NCBI GenBank assembly: GCA_028287745.1
Contig: JAQBPB010000037.1
Span: forward strand, 1 to 48,644
Reading direction: 5' to 3'
Source of the DNA: Chloroflexota bacterium
Lineage (GTDB): Bacteria; Chloroflexota; Chloroflexia; Chloroheliales; Chloroheliaceae
Length of the DNA: 48,644 bases
In this document: in pieces, positions 31,303-39,623 of the stretch
How the letters are laid out: each line of letters starts with the position of its first letter
How positions within the stretch are numbered: position 1 is the stretch's first letter
Translations under genes and position numbers: made by a program
The notes under the pieces: model-generated
What the model was told of the DNA's origin: nothing
What the model saw: the letters and a program-made list of their open reading frames with translations, nothing else
The model's database searches: none

Positions 31303-32253
31303 TCAACCTCTTTCACGCCTGAGATAAAATAATCCCAGACCGGAGGGAGCCGCGCTGCTCGCTCGCCCGGCCTGATCTTTCAAACGCCATTGAGTAAAGA
31401 CCAGGGCAGCAATAGTTAAAAGGTAAGGTAACATCCGTAAAAAATAGCTGCTGATAGGCACGCCCGCTACCTGCAAGCTAAATTGTAATGCCTCCAGGCC
31501 ACCAAAAAGATAGGCCCCTACCAGGGCCCGCCAGGGGTTCCAGAGGGCAAAAATGACCAGGCCGACCGCGATCCAGCCGCGCCCGGCGGTAATATTCTCC
31601 TGCCAGTTGGGGTTTGAACCAAGCGAGATGGACGCACCGCCCATTCCCACCAATGCCCCACCCAGCATAGTATACAGGTATCGGGTGCCAACTACCGAAA
31701 TACCCTGGGCATCAGCCGTAGCCGGGTTCTCGCCAACTGCCCGCAAGTTCAAACCGGGCCTGGTCCGGTAAATAAAAAAATACAGGGCAGGCACCAGTAA
31801 AAAGCTAAAATAGACGAACAGGTTCTGGCTGAATAAAATCGGGCCAACTACCGGCAGGTCACTCAGCACCGGGATTTTGATGGTCTGAAATGAATCCGCT
31901 GCCGGTTGCCCGACCAGCGACCTGCCAAAATAGGCCGCGATACCGGTGCCGACCAGGGTCAAGGATAAACCGCTGACCACCTGGTTAACCCCGATTGAAC
32001 AGGCAAAAAAAGCATGTATTAAAGCCAGGGCCGCGCCCGCTGCCAGCGAAACCAGCACACCGATAAATACATTGCCGGTGACTGCCGTAGCCGCGAACCC
32101 GGCCATCCCGCCAACCAGCATCATGCCTTCCAGCCCGAGGTTCAATACGCCGCTGCGCTCGGTCAGAATCTCGCCCAGGGTGGCATAAAGGACCGGTGTC
32201 CCGGCGGCAACGGTGGTTGCCAGAGTTTGTACTACATCAATTTCGCCAGCCAT
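31303..32253 (-). CDS. nucleoside-type ABC transporter permease (second)
   Basis: A 316-residue permease of the BPD_transp_2 family, like YufQ/NupC of BMP nucleoside importers. The hallmark is VLYATLGEILTERSGVLNLG LEGMM near the N-terminus, then VNQVVSGLSLTLVGTGIAAY, the coupling segment NLRAVGENPATADAQGISVV and NITAGRGWIAVGLVIFALWN. About nine membrane segments are predicted by eye. Its start overlaps the stop of the preceding permease by one base. The gene ends with a short basic tail (YLRRERG). Confidence 0.92.
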   Translation of the reverse strand: MAGEIDVVQTLATTVAAGTPVLYATLGEILTERSGVLNLGLEGMMLVGGMAGFAATAVTGNVFIGVLVSLAAGAALALIHAFFACSIGVNQVVSGLSLTLVGTGIAAYFGRSLVGQPAADSFQTIKIPVLSDLPVVGPILFSQNLFVYFSFLLVPALYFFIYRTRPGLNLRAVGENPATADAQGISVVGTRYLYTMLGGALVGMGGASISLGSNPNWQENITAGRGWIAVGLVIFALWNPWRALVGAYLFGGLEALQFSLQVAGVPISSYFLRMLPYLLTIAALVFTQWRLKDQAGRASSAAPSGLGLFYLRRERG

Positions 32254-33383
32254 TAAGACTCCTTTGTTAGATTCGAACGGCGCAAGGCAGCCTGGTAAAG
32301 CAAGCGGCGGTACAGGCTTTCACCACCCAGGACGCAAAAGAGCAGGATACCCTGTAAAAGCGTCACCAGCCCGGAGGACACGCCTACCCGCTGCATGGTA
32401 AAGCCGCTGGATACCAGGCCGCCAAACAAAATCGCCACCATTATTATAGCCCACGGGTTGAGCCGAGCCAACCAGGCGATAATGATCGCGGTATAGCCGT
32501 AACCGGGCGAAATATTTTGCTGCAACCGCCCCGCCACGCCGGTAACTTCGCTCATCCCGGCCAACCCGGCCAGCGCCCCGCTCAGTAAGAAGGCAATGAT
32601 GATATTGCGAGAGATATTGATCCCGGCGTAACGGGCCGCTTTCAGGTTATCGCCCATGACTTTTAATTCGAAGCCCCATTTGGTCCGGCCAACCAGCAGC
32701 CAGACCAGCCCGGCCGCGACAATCGCAAAGACCAGGCCAAAGTGAATCCGGGTGCCTTCTACCAGAGTGGGCAGGCGCGACTCATCCGAGAAAGTCGCTG
32801 TAACCGGAAAATTGCGACCTTCGGGGTCTTTCCAGGGACCAAAGATTAAATAGTCGGTCAGCAGCAGGGCGACATAGTTGAGCATCAGGCTGCTAATGAT
32901 CTCGTTTACTTCCAGCTTTGCCCGCAAAAGACCGGGCAGCAAACCCCAGAGTGCGCCGCCCAAAAGACCACCGGCGACCATTAAAGGAATAATCACCAGG
33001 GCAGGCAGGTTGGGGAAACTTAAAGCCAGGCCCGTACTGGCCAGCACACCTCCATAAAACTGCCCCTCGGCCCCGATATTCCATAGCCGCGCCCGGAAAG
33101 CCAGGGCTACGCCCAGGGCAGCCAGAATCAGCGGTATGGCTTTTACAACCGTTTCCGCGAAATTCTGGATGAAAGAGGTACGGAAGATCTCGCTGAGAAT
33201 AAATATAGCGTCCCGTCCGCTGACAAAAAGAATCAAGGCGGCGATCAACAGGGCTACCAGGATTGATAGGATAGGGGTAATTATTGCCAGAAAGGCCGTG
33301 GACGGGTAAATCTGGCGGGGTGGCAAGCCGACCAGCTTTTTTTGTATTTCCAGTTCTTTAGCGGCTCTTTGTTTCAGACTCAA
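32253..33383 (-). CDS. nucleoside-type ABC transporter permease (first)
   Basis: A 376-residue permease of the BPD_transp_2 family, like YufP/NupB. After a charged cytoplasmic N-terminus it shows VKAIPLILAALGVALAFRAR then LWNIGAEGQFYGGVLASTGL, VNEIISSLMLNYVALLLTDY, KVMGDNLKAARYAGINISRN (coupling helix) and ISPGYGYTAIIIAWLARLNP. About ten membrane segments. It pairs with the other permease to form the channel and begins 12 bases after the ATPase gene. Confidence 0.92.
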   Translation of the reverse strand: MSLKQRAAKELEIQKKLVGLPPRQIYPSTAFLAIITPILSILVALLIAALILFVSGRDAIFILSEIFRTSFIQNFAETVVKAIPLILAALGVALAFRARLWNIGAEGQFYGGVLASTGLALSFPNLPALVIIPLMVAGGLLGGALWGLLPGLLRAKLEVNEIISSLMLNYVALLLTDYLIFGPWKDPEGRNFPVTATFSDESRLPTLVEGTRIHFGLVFAIVAAGLVWLLVGRTKWGFELKVMGDNLKAARYAGINISRNIIIAFLLSGALAGLAGMSEVTGVAGRLQQNISPGYGYTAIIIAWLARLNPWAIIMVAILFGGLVSSGFTMQRVGVSSGLVTLLQGILLFCVLGGESLYRRLLYQAALRRSNLTKES

Positions 33384-33395
33384 GGTACCATTCCT

Positions 33396-35009
33396 CTAGT
33401 GGGTTTCACCGGCACTCAGGCTAGAGCCCGCCATTAAAAGGCCGATGTTTTCTAAATTGGCGGCCGTCCGCGTGGGCGGTAATTTACCCATCAAACGCCC
33501 TTCGTAAATAACCAGCAGTTGGTCGCACAATAAAAAGGCTTCGTCCAGGTCTTCGAGGATCAGTAACACTGCCGCGCCCTGGTCGCGCGCCTGGCGCAGT
33601 TTGTTGTGGACATAGGCCGAGGCGTTTATATCCAACCCACGAGTCGGGTTGGCGACAATTAAAACTTTAGGTTGGTTGTGGAGTTCGCGGGCCAGCAGCA
33701 GTTTTTGGAGATTGCCCCCGGATAGCAGCCGGGCCGGGGCATAAGGATCGCCTACCGCGATGGAATACTGGTCAATCGCTTCGCCGAGCGCCTGGCGAGC
33801 CGGTTTGCGGCGCAAAAACGGCCCAGCGCTGTATTCCGGCCGCCAGTAATCGCGCAACAAGAAGTTATCTTCCAGGTTAAGTCCGGCGGCGGAGCCGACG
33901 CCCAACCGGTCCTCAGGGACAAAAGCCAGGCCCATTTTATGAATCTGGCGGGCCGGTTTGTTGGTCAGGTTAGCCCCATTCAAAAGAACGGTGCCGCCAT
34001 CTATTCGCCGCAGCCCGGCCAGCGCTTCCGCCAGTTCGCGCTGCCCATTACCGGCCACACCGACCAGCCCGACCATTTCACCGGGGTGGACGTCAAGAGA
34101 GATACTTTTAACGGTTGAATTAAGCACCTCGCCTTTAACACTCAAATCTCGCACTTCCAGGGCAGCCCTGTGCGGATTGACGCTTAAATTCTCAGGGTGA
34201 GGTTTTTCCGCCGGAGGCTCTACCAGGCCAAGTTCCAACCCACTCTGAATATCGGCTTCACGCCCGATCATCAGCCGGGCGATCTGCTCTTTCTCACCCG
34301 ATTGGCCCTTTAAGTCTAGCGTCGCCACGGCCTTACCGGCCCTTAGAATGGTCGCCCGTGATGCCAGGCTGACTACTTCCTCCAACTTGTGGCTGACAAA
34401 AATAATCGCAAATCCCTGGCTCGCCAGGTTGCGTACAGCCGTAAAAAGACCTTCAGTTTCTTTGGGAGTCAGGTTAGCGGTCGGCTCGTCCAGGGCCAGG
34501 ATAGTCGCGCCCAGGTACAGCGCCCTTAATATTTCGGCCCGCTGCTGCTCGCCCACCGATAGCGAACCGACGTTGGCCCCGGCCCGTACCGTCAGGTTGT
34601 GCCGTTCGCCCAGTTCGTTTAAGTCCTGTTCAATTTTCTTCAGGTTCAGGAAGAAGCGCGGGTGGCGCATTGCCAGGGCCACATTCTCAGCCACGGTCTG
34701 GTTGTGGACCAGCTTGAAGTGCTGGTAGACCACCCCGACCCCTTTTTTGATTGCATCGGCCGGACCGCGCAAGACAGTCTTTTCATCCCGGAGAAGGATT
34801 TCGCCTTCATCGGGCCGGTAAAACCCGGCCAGGATATTCAGCAGGGTCGACTTACCGGCCCCGTTTTCACCCAACAGGGCGTGTATTTCACCGGCTTTTA
34901 CTTCGAAATTAACCTGGTCGTTAGCGACAATGCCTGGAAAACGTTTGGTTATATTCTTTAACTGGACCGCCGGGGTTCCCAGAACAGGAGTTTGGGTTAG
35001 CGCCAGCAT
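33396..35009 (-). CDS. nucleoside-type ABC transporter ATPase, two fused nucleotide-binding domains
   Basis: A 537-residue tandem ABC ATPase like YufO/NupA. The first domain has Walker A GENGAGKSTLLNILAG, signature LSVGEQQRAEILRALYLGA and Walker B TILALDEPTANLTPKE. The second has the degenerate Walker A GVAGNGQRELAEALAGL, signature LSGGNLQKLLLARELHNQ and Walker B VLIVANPTRGLDINA, in which Asn replaces the catalytic region Asp-Glu. This asymmetry is normal for the family and leaves one consensus ATP site. The frame opens at 35054; ATG 35009 is preferred because AAAGGAAG lies 8 nt upstream. It heads the importer gene set. Confidence 0.93.
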   Translation of the reverse strand: MLALTQTPVLGTPAVQLKNITKRFPGIVANDQVNFEVKAGEIHALLGENGAGKSTLLNILAGFYRPDEGEILLRDEKTVLRGPADAIKKGVGVVYQHFKLVHNQTVAENVALAMRHPRFFLNLKKIEQDLNELGERHNLTVRAGANVGSLSVGEQQRAEILRALYLGATILALDEPTANLTPKETEGLFTAVRNLASQGFAIIFVSHKLEEVVSLASRATILRAGKAVATLDLKGQSGEKEQIARLMIGREADIQSGLELGLVEPPAEKPHPENLSVNPHRAALEVRDLSVKGEVLNSTVKSISLDVHPGEMVGLVGVAGNGQRELAEALAGLRRIDGGTVLLNGANLTNKPARQIHKMGLAFVPEDRLGVGSAAGLNLEDNFLLRDYWRPEYSAGPFLRRKPARQALGEAIDQYSIAVGDPYAPARLLSGGNLQKLLLARELHNQPKVLIVANPTRGLDINASAYVHNKLRQARDQGAAVLLILEDLDEAFLLCDQLLVIYEGRLMGKLPPTRTAANLENIGLLMAGSSLSAGETH

Positions 35010-35375
35010 CAAGGCTTCCTTTGGTATAAATTGACCATTATTAAAAACTTTCAACTGAAATGGGCCAACGGGCCAACCTTTACAGGCAATGGCACCTTTC
35101 CATCACCGGTAATAAGTATCCCAAGATGCATTAAACTACATATAAAAGGAAATGACAACCCGTTAAGCTTCTATATTAGAAAGTGGACAAAAAGACCCAA
35201 ACCGTCAAGCAGTTAATATGGCAAACTGGCTTGATGGCCCTGCTGTGTATGATCGAAACCGGTGCAACCTGGCTGTTCTTGCTGTGCAAGAAAACGGTGA
35301 ATACCCTTAATTATACGATTGAACGAAAAAAGATACTATGCACAACATGCCCGACCTACCGGCCTGATTTTTGGG
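35010..35375. other. non-coding gap between DUF3830 gene and purine importer
   Basis: 366 bases without a supported gene. A tandem GGGCCAAC pair lies near 35063-35078. An ATTATA (minus-strand TATAAT) lies at 35310-35315 without a good -35. A separate promoter for the importer genes is likely somewhere here. No purine riboswitch was recognised. Confidence 0.5.
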
Positions 35376-35807
35376 CTAAATGCCGAACCTTTCCGGCAAT
35401 TCGCTTTCTTCGATCAGGATGTCCTGGGCACCCTTCCACAGGACGGTTTCCCCAATCTCCATTAGTTCGGCCCGGCTGGCCTGGATAGTCGCAAAATGGT
35501 TCCCGGCTAACTGCCCCATATCGGCCGCGAAGGTACACCGGCCGTAAGGCACCAGGATTTCGGTCTCGCTCAGGTCACCGGTATAAATCAGGATTTCCCC
35601 CGGAAAGGGATGGCTGGTCTGGTTCTCGAAACCCACTCCTACCTCGAAATCGCCCATCGGCACCCAGGCAGCCTGACCGCTCCAACGGGCTTGAATTAAC
35701 TTGCTCTTAAAGGGTAGCATTTTGCGAATTGCCGCCACGGTCCGGGGAGCGGCGTTTTCTTCCAGGGTCGCCTTGAACTTCTTATCCCCAATGGTTATGT
35801 CTAACAT
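35376..35807 (-). CDS. DUF3830 family protein, cyclophilin-like fold
   Basis: A 143-residue protein of the DUF3830 family. The start MLDITIGDKKFKATLEENAA and PRTVAAIRKMLPFKSKLIQA resemble the cyclophilin-like DUF3830 pattern, followed by ARWSGQAAWVPMGDF, NQTSHPFPGEILIYTG, LVPYGRCTFAADMGQLAGNH and FATIQASRAELMEIGETVLW. There is no signal peptide. No activity is known to me for the family, though members are often found beside hydantoinase/amidohydrolase genes. Here it lies 62 bases after a hydantoinase and upstream of the purine importer, inside the urate-degradation genes. A role as an accessory or as an unassigned enzyme of allantoin or ureidoglycolate metabolism is a guess. Confidence 0.75.
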   Translation of the reverse strand: MLDITIGDKKFKATLEENAAPRTVAAIRKMLPFKSKLIQARWSGQAAWVPMGDFEVGVGFENQTSHPFPGEILIYTGDLSETEILVPYGRCTFAADMGQLAGNHFATIQASRAELMEIGETVLWKGAQDILIEESELPERFGI

Positions 35808-35869
35808 TTAGGAGCGGTCCCTTCCTTTCTAATTTTTGGAGTTCTCATTCATGAGATTTGATAAAAACC

Positions 35870-37258
35870 TTAAACCAGCTGGTAGTGGTCGCGTTTTATA
35901 AATTTGCCGTTGCCCGCCTTACCGACGAACTGGCGGTCCTCGATTACCGTTGCGCCCCGCGACAGGACCGTAACCGGCACCCCGGTAACTTCGCGGCCCT
36001 CGAACAAATTATAATCAACCCTGGTATGGTGCGTTTTGGCGCTAAGGACCATTTTGGCCTCGGGGTCGAATATCACCAGGTCAGCGTCACCACCGGGCGC
36101 GATAGTGCCCTTGCGCGGGTAAAGGCCCATCAGGCGGGCCGGGTTGGTGCTGAGCAGTTCAACCATCCGGTTGAGCGTAATGCGTCCCTGCCGCACGCCA
36201 CCATCATAGACCAGTTGCAGACGCGACTCAATGCCGGGGGCGCCATTGGGAATCAGGCTGAAATCGTTCAGACCGATTTCTTTTTGCTCCCGCCAGCAGA
36301 AGGGGCAGTGGTCGGTGCTGATAACCTGCACATCGCGCCCGGCCAGCCCTTTCCACAAAACCTCCTGGTGCCATTTTTCGCGCAGGGGCGGGGTCATCAC
36401 ATATTTGGCCGGTTCGAAACCGGGCCGGTCGTATTCTTCAATCGACAAAAAGAGATAGTGCGGGCAAGTTTCGGCGTATACCGGCAAGCCTGACTGCCGG
36501 GCCTGCCGGACTTCCTCAAGAGCTTCAGCGCAACTCAGGTGTACGATATAGACCGGCACGCCGACCATTTCGGCCAGGGCAATCGCCCGGTGCGTCGCTT
36601 CCGCTTCGGCTTTGGTAGGCCGGGTCAGGGCGTGAAATTTAGGTCCGCGCTTGCCTTCGGCCAGGGCCTTTTTCACTATGATATCAATGACATCACCGTT
36701 TTCGGCATGCATGCAGACCAGGCTTCCGTTTTCACCCGAGCGCTGCAAAATCTTAAAAATCGCCCCGTCATCTACCATCAAGTCGCCGGGATAGGCCATA
36801 TAAAGCTTGAAGCTGCTCACGCCCTCGTCCCGCACCAGCAGGTCCATCTCCGGTAAGGTCTGGTTGGTCAGTTCCCGGATGACCATATGGAACCCGTAAT
36901 CTATAACGGCTTTACCGGCCGCCTTGCGGTGCCAGTTTTCGTAACCCTGGAGCAAAGAGCCGCCTTTGGGTTGGGTAGCGAAATCTACAATCGTCGTGGT
37001 GCCGCCCCAGGCGGCGGCGGTCGTGCCGCTTTCGAAATCGTCGGCTGTTACCGTACCCATTTGGGGCGCGTCCAGGTGCGTATGGACATCAACCGCCCCC
37101 GGCAGGACATATTTACCGGCCGCGTCAATAATTTTATCGGTTTGCTCGGTCGGAAATCCCAGGCCTATGGCGCTGATTTTCTCGCCCTCGATTAAAATAT
37201 CGCCCCGGTAGGTTTCACTGGCAGTCACGATAGTGCCGTTTTTTACAATTGTCCGCAT
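35870..37258 (-). CDS. dihydropyrimidinase/hydantoinase family amidohydrolase
   Basis: A 462-residue metal-dependent cyclic amidase. All binuclear-zinc ligands are present: His pair in GAVDVHTHLDAPQMG, the carbamylated Lys in VSSFKLYMAYPGD, His in CMHAENGD, His in VYIVHLSCAEA and Asp in VISTDHCPFCW. The block VTADDFESGTTAAAWGGTTT is typical of D-hydantoinase/dihydropyrimidinase rather than AllB allantoinase. The genome neighbourhood (uricase, HIU hydrolase, OHCU decarboxylase upstream and an allantoate-type amidohydrolase across the divergent region) argues that it opens allantoin. Alternatively it acts on dihydropyrimidines or hydantoins, with the M20 enzyme as carbamoylase. Confidence 0.88.
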   Translation of the reverse strand: MRTIVKNGTIVTASETYRGDILIEGEKISAIGLGFPTEQTDKIIDAAGKYVLPGAVDVHTHLDAPQMGTVTADDFESGTTAAAWGGTTTIVDFATQPKGGSLLQGYENWHRKAAGKAVIDYGFHMVIRELTNQTLPEMDLLVRDEGVSSFKLYMAYPGDLMVDDGAIFKILQRSGENGSLVCMHAENGDVIDIIVKKALAEGKRGPKFHALTRPTKAEAEATHRAIALAEMVGVPVYIVHLSCAEALEEVRQARQSGLPVYAETCPHYLFLSIEEYDRPGFEPAKYVMTPPLREKWHQEVLWKGLAGRDVQVISTDHCPFCWREQKEIGLNDFSLIPNGAPGIESRLQLVYDGGVRQGRITLNRMVELLSTNPARLMGLYPRKGTIAPGGDADLVIFDPEAKMVLSAKTHHTRVDYNLFEGREVTGVPVTVLSRGATVIEDRQFVGKAGNGKFIKRDHYQLV

Positions 37259-37340
37259 AAATTCTCCTTCGTCAGGCGGTCAGGTGGGACGGAGCAGCTT
37301 ATAAATTTAAACAATACGCCGGTCGCAGTTTTAATAGCGG

Positions 37341-37703
37341 CTAACTACCCCGGTAAGTGCTATAGGACCAGGGCGAAACCAGTAAAGGAATATGGTAATG
37401 CGCCCCGGCATCACCGATGCCAAAGCGGACCGGCACCAAATCCAGGAAAGGCGTCCCGGCCGGTGCAAGCTGCTGGCTGGAAAAATATTCGCCCACATCA
37501 AAGACCAGTTCGTAAATCCCGCTCAGCAAATCGCTACCGCCCAGCAGGGGAAAATCGGTCCGCCCGTTACTGTTGGTGCGGACCATCTTCAAAAGAGTCC
37601 GGTCGCCGTTGGACTGGTTTAACCGCCAGAGTTCTATGACCACATTGGCGGCCGGGCGGCCCTGCGAAGTATCCAGTACGTGGGTTGTTAAACGGCCCGT
37701 CAT
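37341..37703 (-). CDS. 5-hydroxyisourate hydrolase (transthyretin-like)
   Basis: HIU hydrolase opens the unstable product of uricase to OHCU. The 120-residue protein shows LTTHVLDTSQGRPAANVVIE with the active-site His, an Arg in TNSNGRTDFPLL, HYHIPLLVSPWSYSTYRGS with the second His, and the diagnostic C-terminal Tyr-Arg-Gly-Ser, which separates true hydrolases from transthyretin hormone carriers. No signal peptide is present, so it is cytoplasmic. It lies 15 bases after the uricase gene. Confidence 0.95.
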   Translation of the reverse strand: MTGRLTTHVLDTSQGRPAANVVIELWRLNQSNGDRTLLKMVRTNSNGRTDFPLLGGSDLLSGIYELVFDVGEYFSSQQLAPAGTPFLDLVPVRFGIGDAGAHYHIPLLVSPWSYSTYRGS

Positions 37704-37718
37704 GCCTGAAGTACCTCC

Positions 37719-38663
37719 CTATAATTTATTCCGGTTAACCGTCAATTTGATTAAACCAAAGGCCGGGAAAGGCGCGCTGTAAACTTTTATTTTGGAATCG
37801 GTCAGCGAAGTCGCAATGGGGTCGGGTGTCTGGTTTTTAGCTTCAAAAGAAACCTCGGCGACCTGAGGAAAGCGCTCCAACAGGCGCTGCCCGATTTCGT
37901 GGACCAGGTGCTGGATCGATTCGCTCACAAATTCGTGAAAAACGACCTGGGCCAGGTCCCGGACCTGTTCGCCCGCGACATAAGATGAGTGGTCCGGTCT
38001 GAGCAAGTCGGCGGTATCGGCGTATTGCCAGAAAATACTCAGGTGAATGAAAAGAGGCCGGTCGCCCCGCTCCGGTAAAGTTGTGTAACCGTCCCGCACG
38101 AAGCTGGTAAAAGAGCTGCCGGTGACTTTAAGCAGTTCCATGTTTATCCGGCCGCAGCGGTGGCCGCTCAATACAGCCCGGTCGCCCTGCCGGGAATAGT
38201 CCATTGTAACGACCGTATAATCATCGTGCGAGCGGCTGTAGAGAACCGGGCTTTCTTCAAAAGAACCGGCCGCCCCGGCTGGAGCCTGGACCGGCACAAA
38301 CGGCAACTCCCGGCCGGTCAGGCGCAAGCCTTCCATCTGCGAATAGGTCGTCAGGAATTGTTGCCCCAGGAAGTCCAGGTACCCTTCCAGGGTCGACCCC
38401 GTATAGGCCAGGCCCTGCCTGATAATGAAATTCTTCATGCTGTCGGTCGCGACTACCTGTGAATTATCGCCTTCGATATAGGCCGGTAGAAAGTTATTTC
38501 CCAGCACTTCTACATCAACTTCAAAGGCCACCAAATTATTACTTTTACCTTTAAAGGCCGACTCGCGAATGGGGGTAATTCCGCTCAATGGGGTGGCGTA
38601 AACCCGGTAAACCGGGACCAGGGTCTTGCCATAGCTTATCTGGTACTTAAATTCCGAATCCAT
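37719..38663 (-). CDS. urate oxidase (uricase)
   Basis: Cofactor-free uricase oxidises urate to 5-hydroxyisourate and hydrogen peroxide. The 314-residue protein has two tandem T-fold halves. The catalytic Lys is in ISYGKTLVPVYRV and the Thr of the dyad is in VVATDSMKNFIIRQG. The substrate-binding region SSFTSFVRDGYTTLPERGDR and the C-terminal SFEAKNQTPDP (conserved Asn) follow. Unlike Bacillus PucL it is not fused to OHCU decarboxylase, which is a separate gene 101 bases upstream. No catalase gene is adjacent to deal with peroxide. Confidence 0.93.
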   Translation of the reverse strand: MDSEFKYQISYGKTLVPVYRVYATPLSGITPIRESAFKGKSNNLVAFEVDVEVLGNNFLPAYIEGDNSQVVATDSMKNFIIRQGLAYTGSTLEGYLDFLGQQFLTTYSQMEGLRLTGRELPFVPVQAPAGAAGSFEESPVLYSRSHDDYTVVTMDYSRQGDRAVLSGHRCGRINMELLKVTGSSFTSFVRDGYTTLPERGDRPLFIHLSIFWQYADTADLLRPDHSSYVAGEQVRDLAQVVFHEFVSESIQHLVHEIGQRLLERFPQVAEVSFEAKNQTPDPIATSLTDSKIKVYSAPFPAFGLIKLTVNRNKL

Positions 38664-38764
38664 TTATTCCCCCTTTTCTGCCACTGTAACTGGTTTATCA
38701 ACTTATACTGGTACTTAAAATTAAAAGACCCGGCCAGGCCTGTTAGAATATTTTACCCTTGAGA

Positions 38765-39295
38765 TTAACCCGCACAGATAGCGTCATTCAAGCGAAATTC
38801 AAGAATCTGGCAGATTTCGCCCAGCGCGATTTGAACCTCTTCTTCCCGGCTATGGGCCAGGCGCGCCGGGAAAGCCGCCAGGATACTCGATTTGTGATGT
38901 TTACGGGCGCAAATAATAAAAGGAAAGCCAAACTGGGCGCGGTAGGTCCGGTTAGATGCATTAAACTGGCTAATTTCAGCCGGGGAAAGATTGGTCAGGC
39001 CTGCTTTGGCCTGTTCCTGCTGAGAAGCATTCGAAAGCGTGCCGCTTACCGCCTCACGCCCGACCAGTTCGGGGTGACTTTGAATCAATTCAATTTGTTC
39101 TTCAGGGCTGGCGCTGAAAATAACCGTAGTCATAGCCCGGTGCAGAGCCGCGAGGTCAACGAAGGGGCGTTGCAGGTAAGCCCGGGCGGCTACCCAGCTA
39201 TTTTTCTCGAATAATGCCCCGATTACCTGTTCAAACCCGGCCCGGTCAGTTGTATTTAAATAACCCAGGCTTACCTTTGGTTTAACCTCCGGCAT
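38765..39295 (-). CDS. uraD: 2-oxo-4-hydroxy-4-carboxy-5-ureidoimidazoline (OHCU) decarboxylase
   Basis: OHCU decarboxylase gives stereospecific S-allantoin, completing the uricase pathway. The 176-residue helical protein has the catalytic His in LIQSHPELVGRE, then QQEQAKAGLTNLSPAEI with the substrate-contacting Glu/Gln, and YRAQFGFPFIICARKHHK, the family signature. It starts at ATG 39295 behind AAAGG and is the first gene of the minus-strand purine set, divergent from the molybdenum hydroxylase genes. Confidence 0.94.
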   Translation of the reverse strand: MPEVKPKVSLGYLNTTDRAGFEQVIGALFEKNSWVAARAYLQRPFVDLAALHRAMTTVIFSASPEEQIELIQSHPELVGREAVSGTLSNASQQEQAKAGLTNLSPAEISQFNASNRTYRAQFGFPFIICARKHHKSSILAAFPARLAHSREEEVQIALGEICQILEFRLNDAICAG

Positions 39296-39623
39296 CTGTT
39301 TGACCTTTCTTTTTTGGTGTTGATATGTAAAGCTGCACTAGGGATTAAAGTATATCATATGCAAATCTTAGTCCGCTTGTGGCAATCTGCTCAAAATTGG
39401 CACGATTTTTTTGTTAAAATAAACATAGATAATCAAGGGCCATATCTTTATAATTTGTCCAAATTTTATGGTTGTATAAAATGTCCAAATTCCCGGCAAG
39501 TTGAGCGATTTTATTTAATACAAAAGGTATTTTAGTATATAATCAGCCTAATTAACTGGCCGGTTGCAAGACTGGCCCAGAGTTAAAATTCATATCAAAT
39601 AATTCTTTAAACCTGGAAACCCA
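39296..39623. promoter_or_regulatory. divergent control region of the purine-degradation island
   Basis: 328 AT-rich bases between two divergent gene sets. A 10-bp direct repeat TGTCCAAATT occurs at 39456-39465 and 39482-39491, 26 bp apart (about 2.5 helical turns). Between the copies lies an inverted ATTTTA/TAAAAT. Candidate -10 boxes on the plus strand are TATAAT at 39538-39543 and 39449-39454, and TATACT on the minus strand at 39354-39349; the -35 boxes are poor, which suits activator-dependent promoters. No regulator gene lies nearby. Confidence 0.55.

Noticed and set aside
35010..35375. Purine riboswitch upstream of the nucleoside importer
   Set aside because: I looked for the conserved purine-aptamer core on the minus strand and did not find it.
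35183..35488. 101-codon plus-strand frame with a hydrophobic start
   Set aside because: Its second half is the antisense of the DUF3830 gene and the ribosome site is poor; the hydrophobic run is probably chance.
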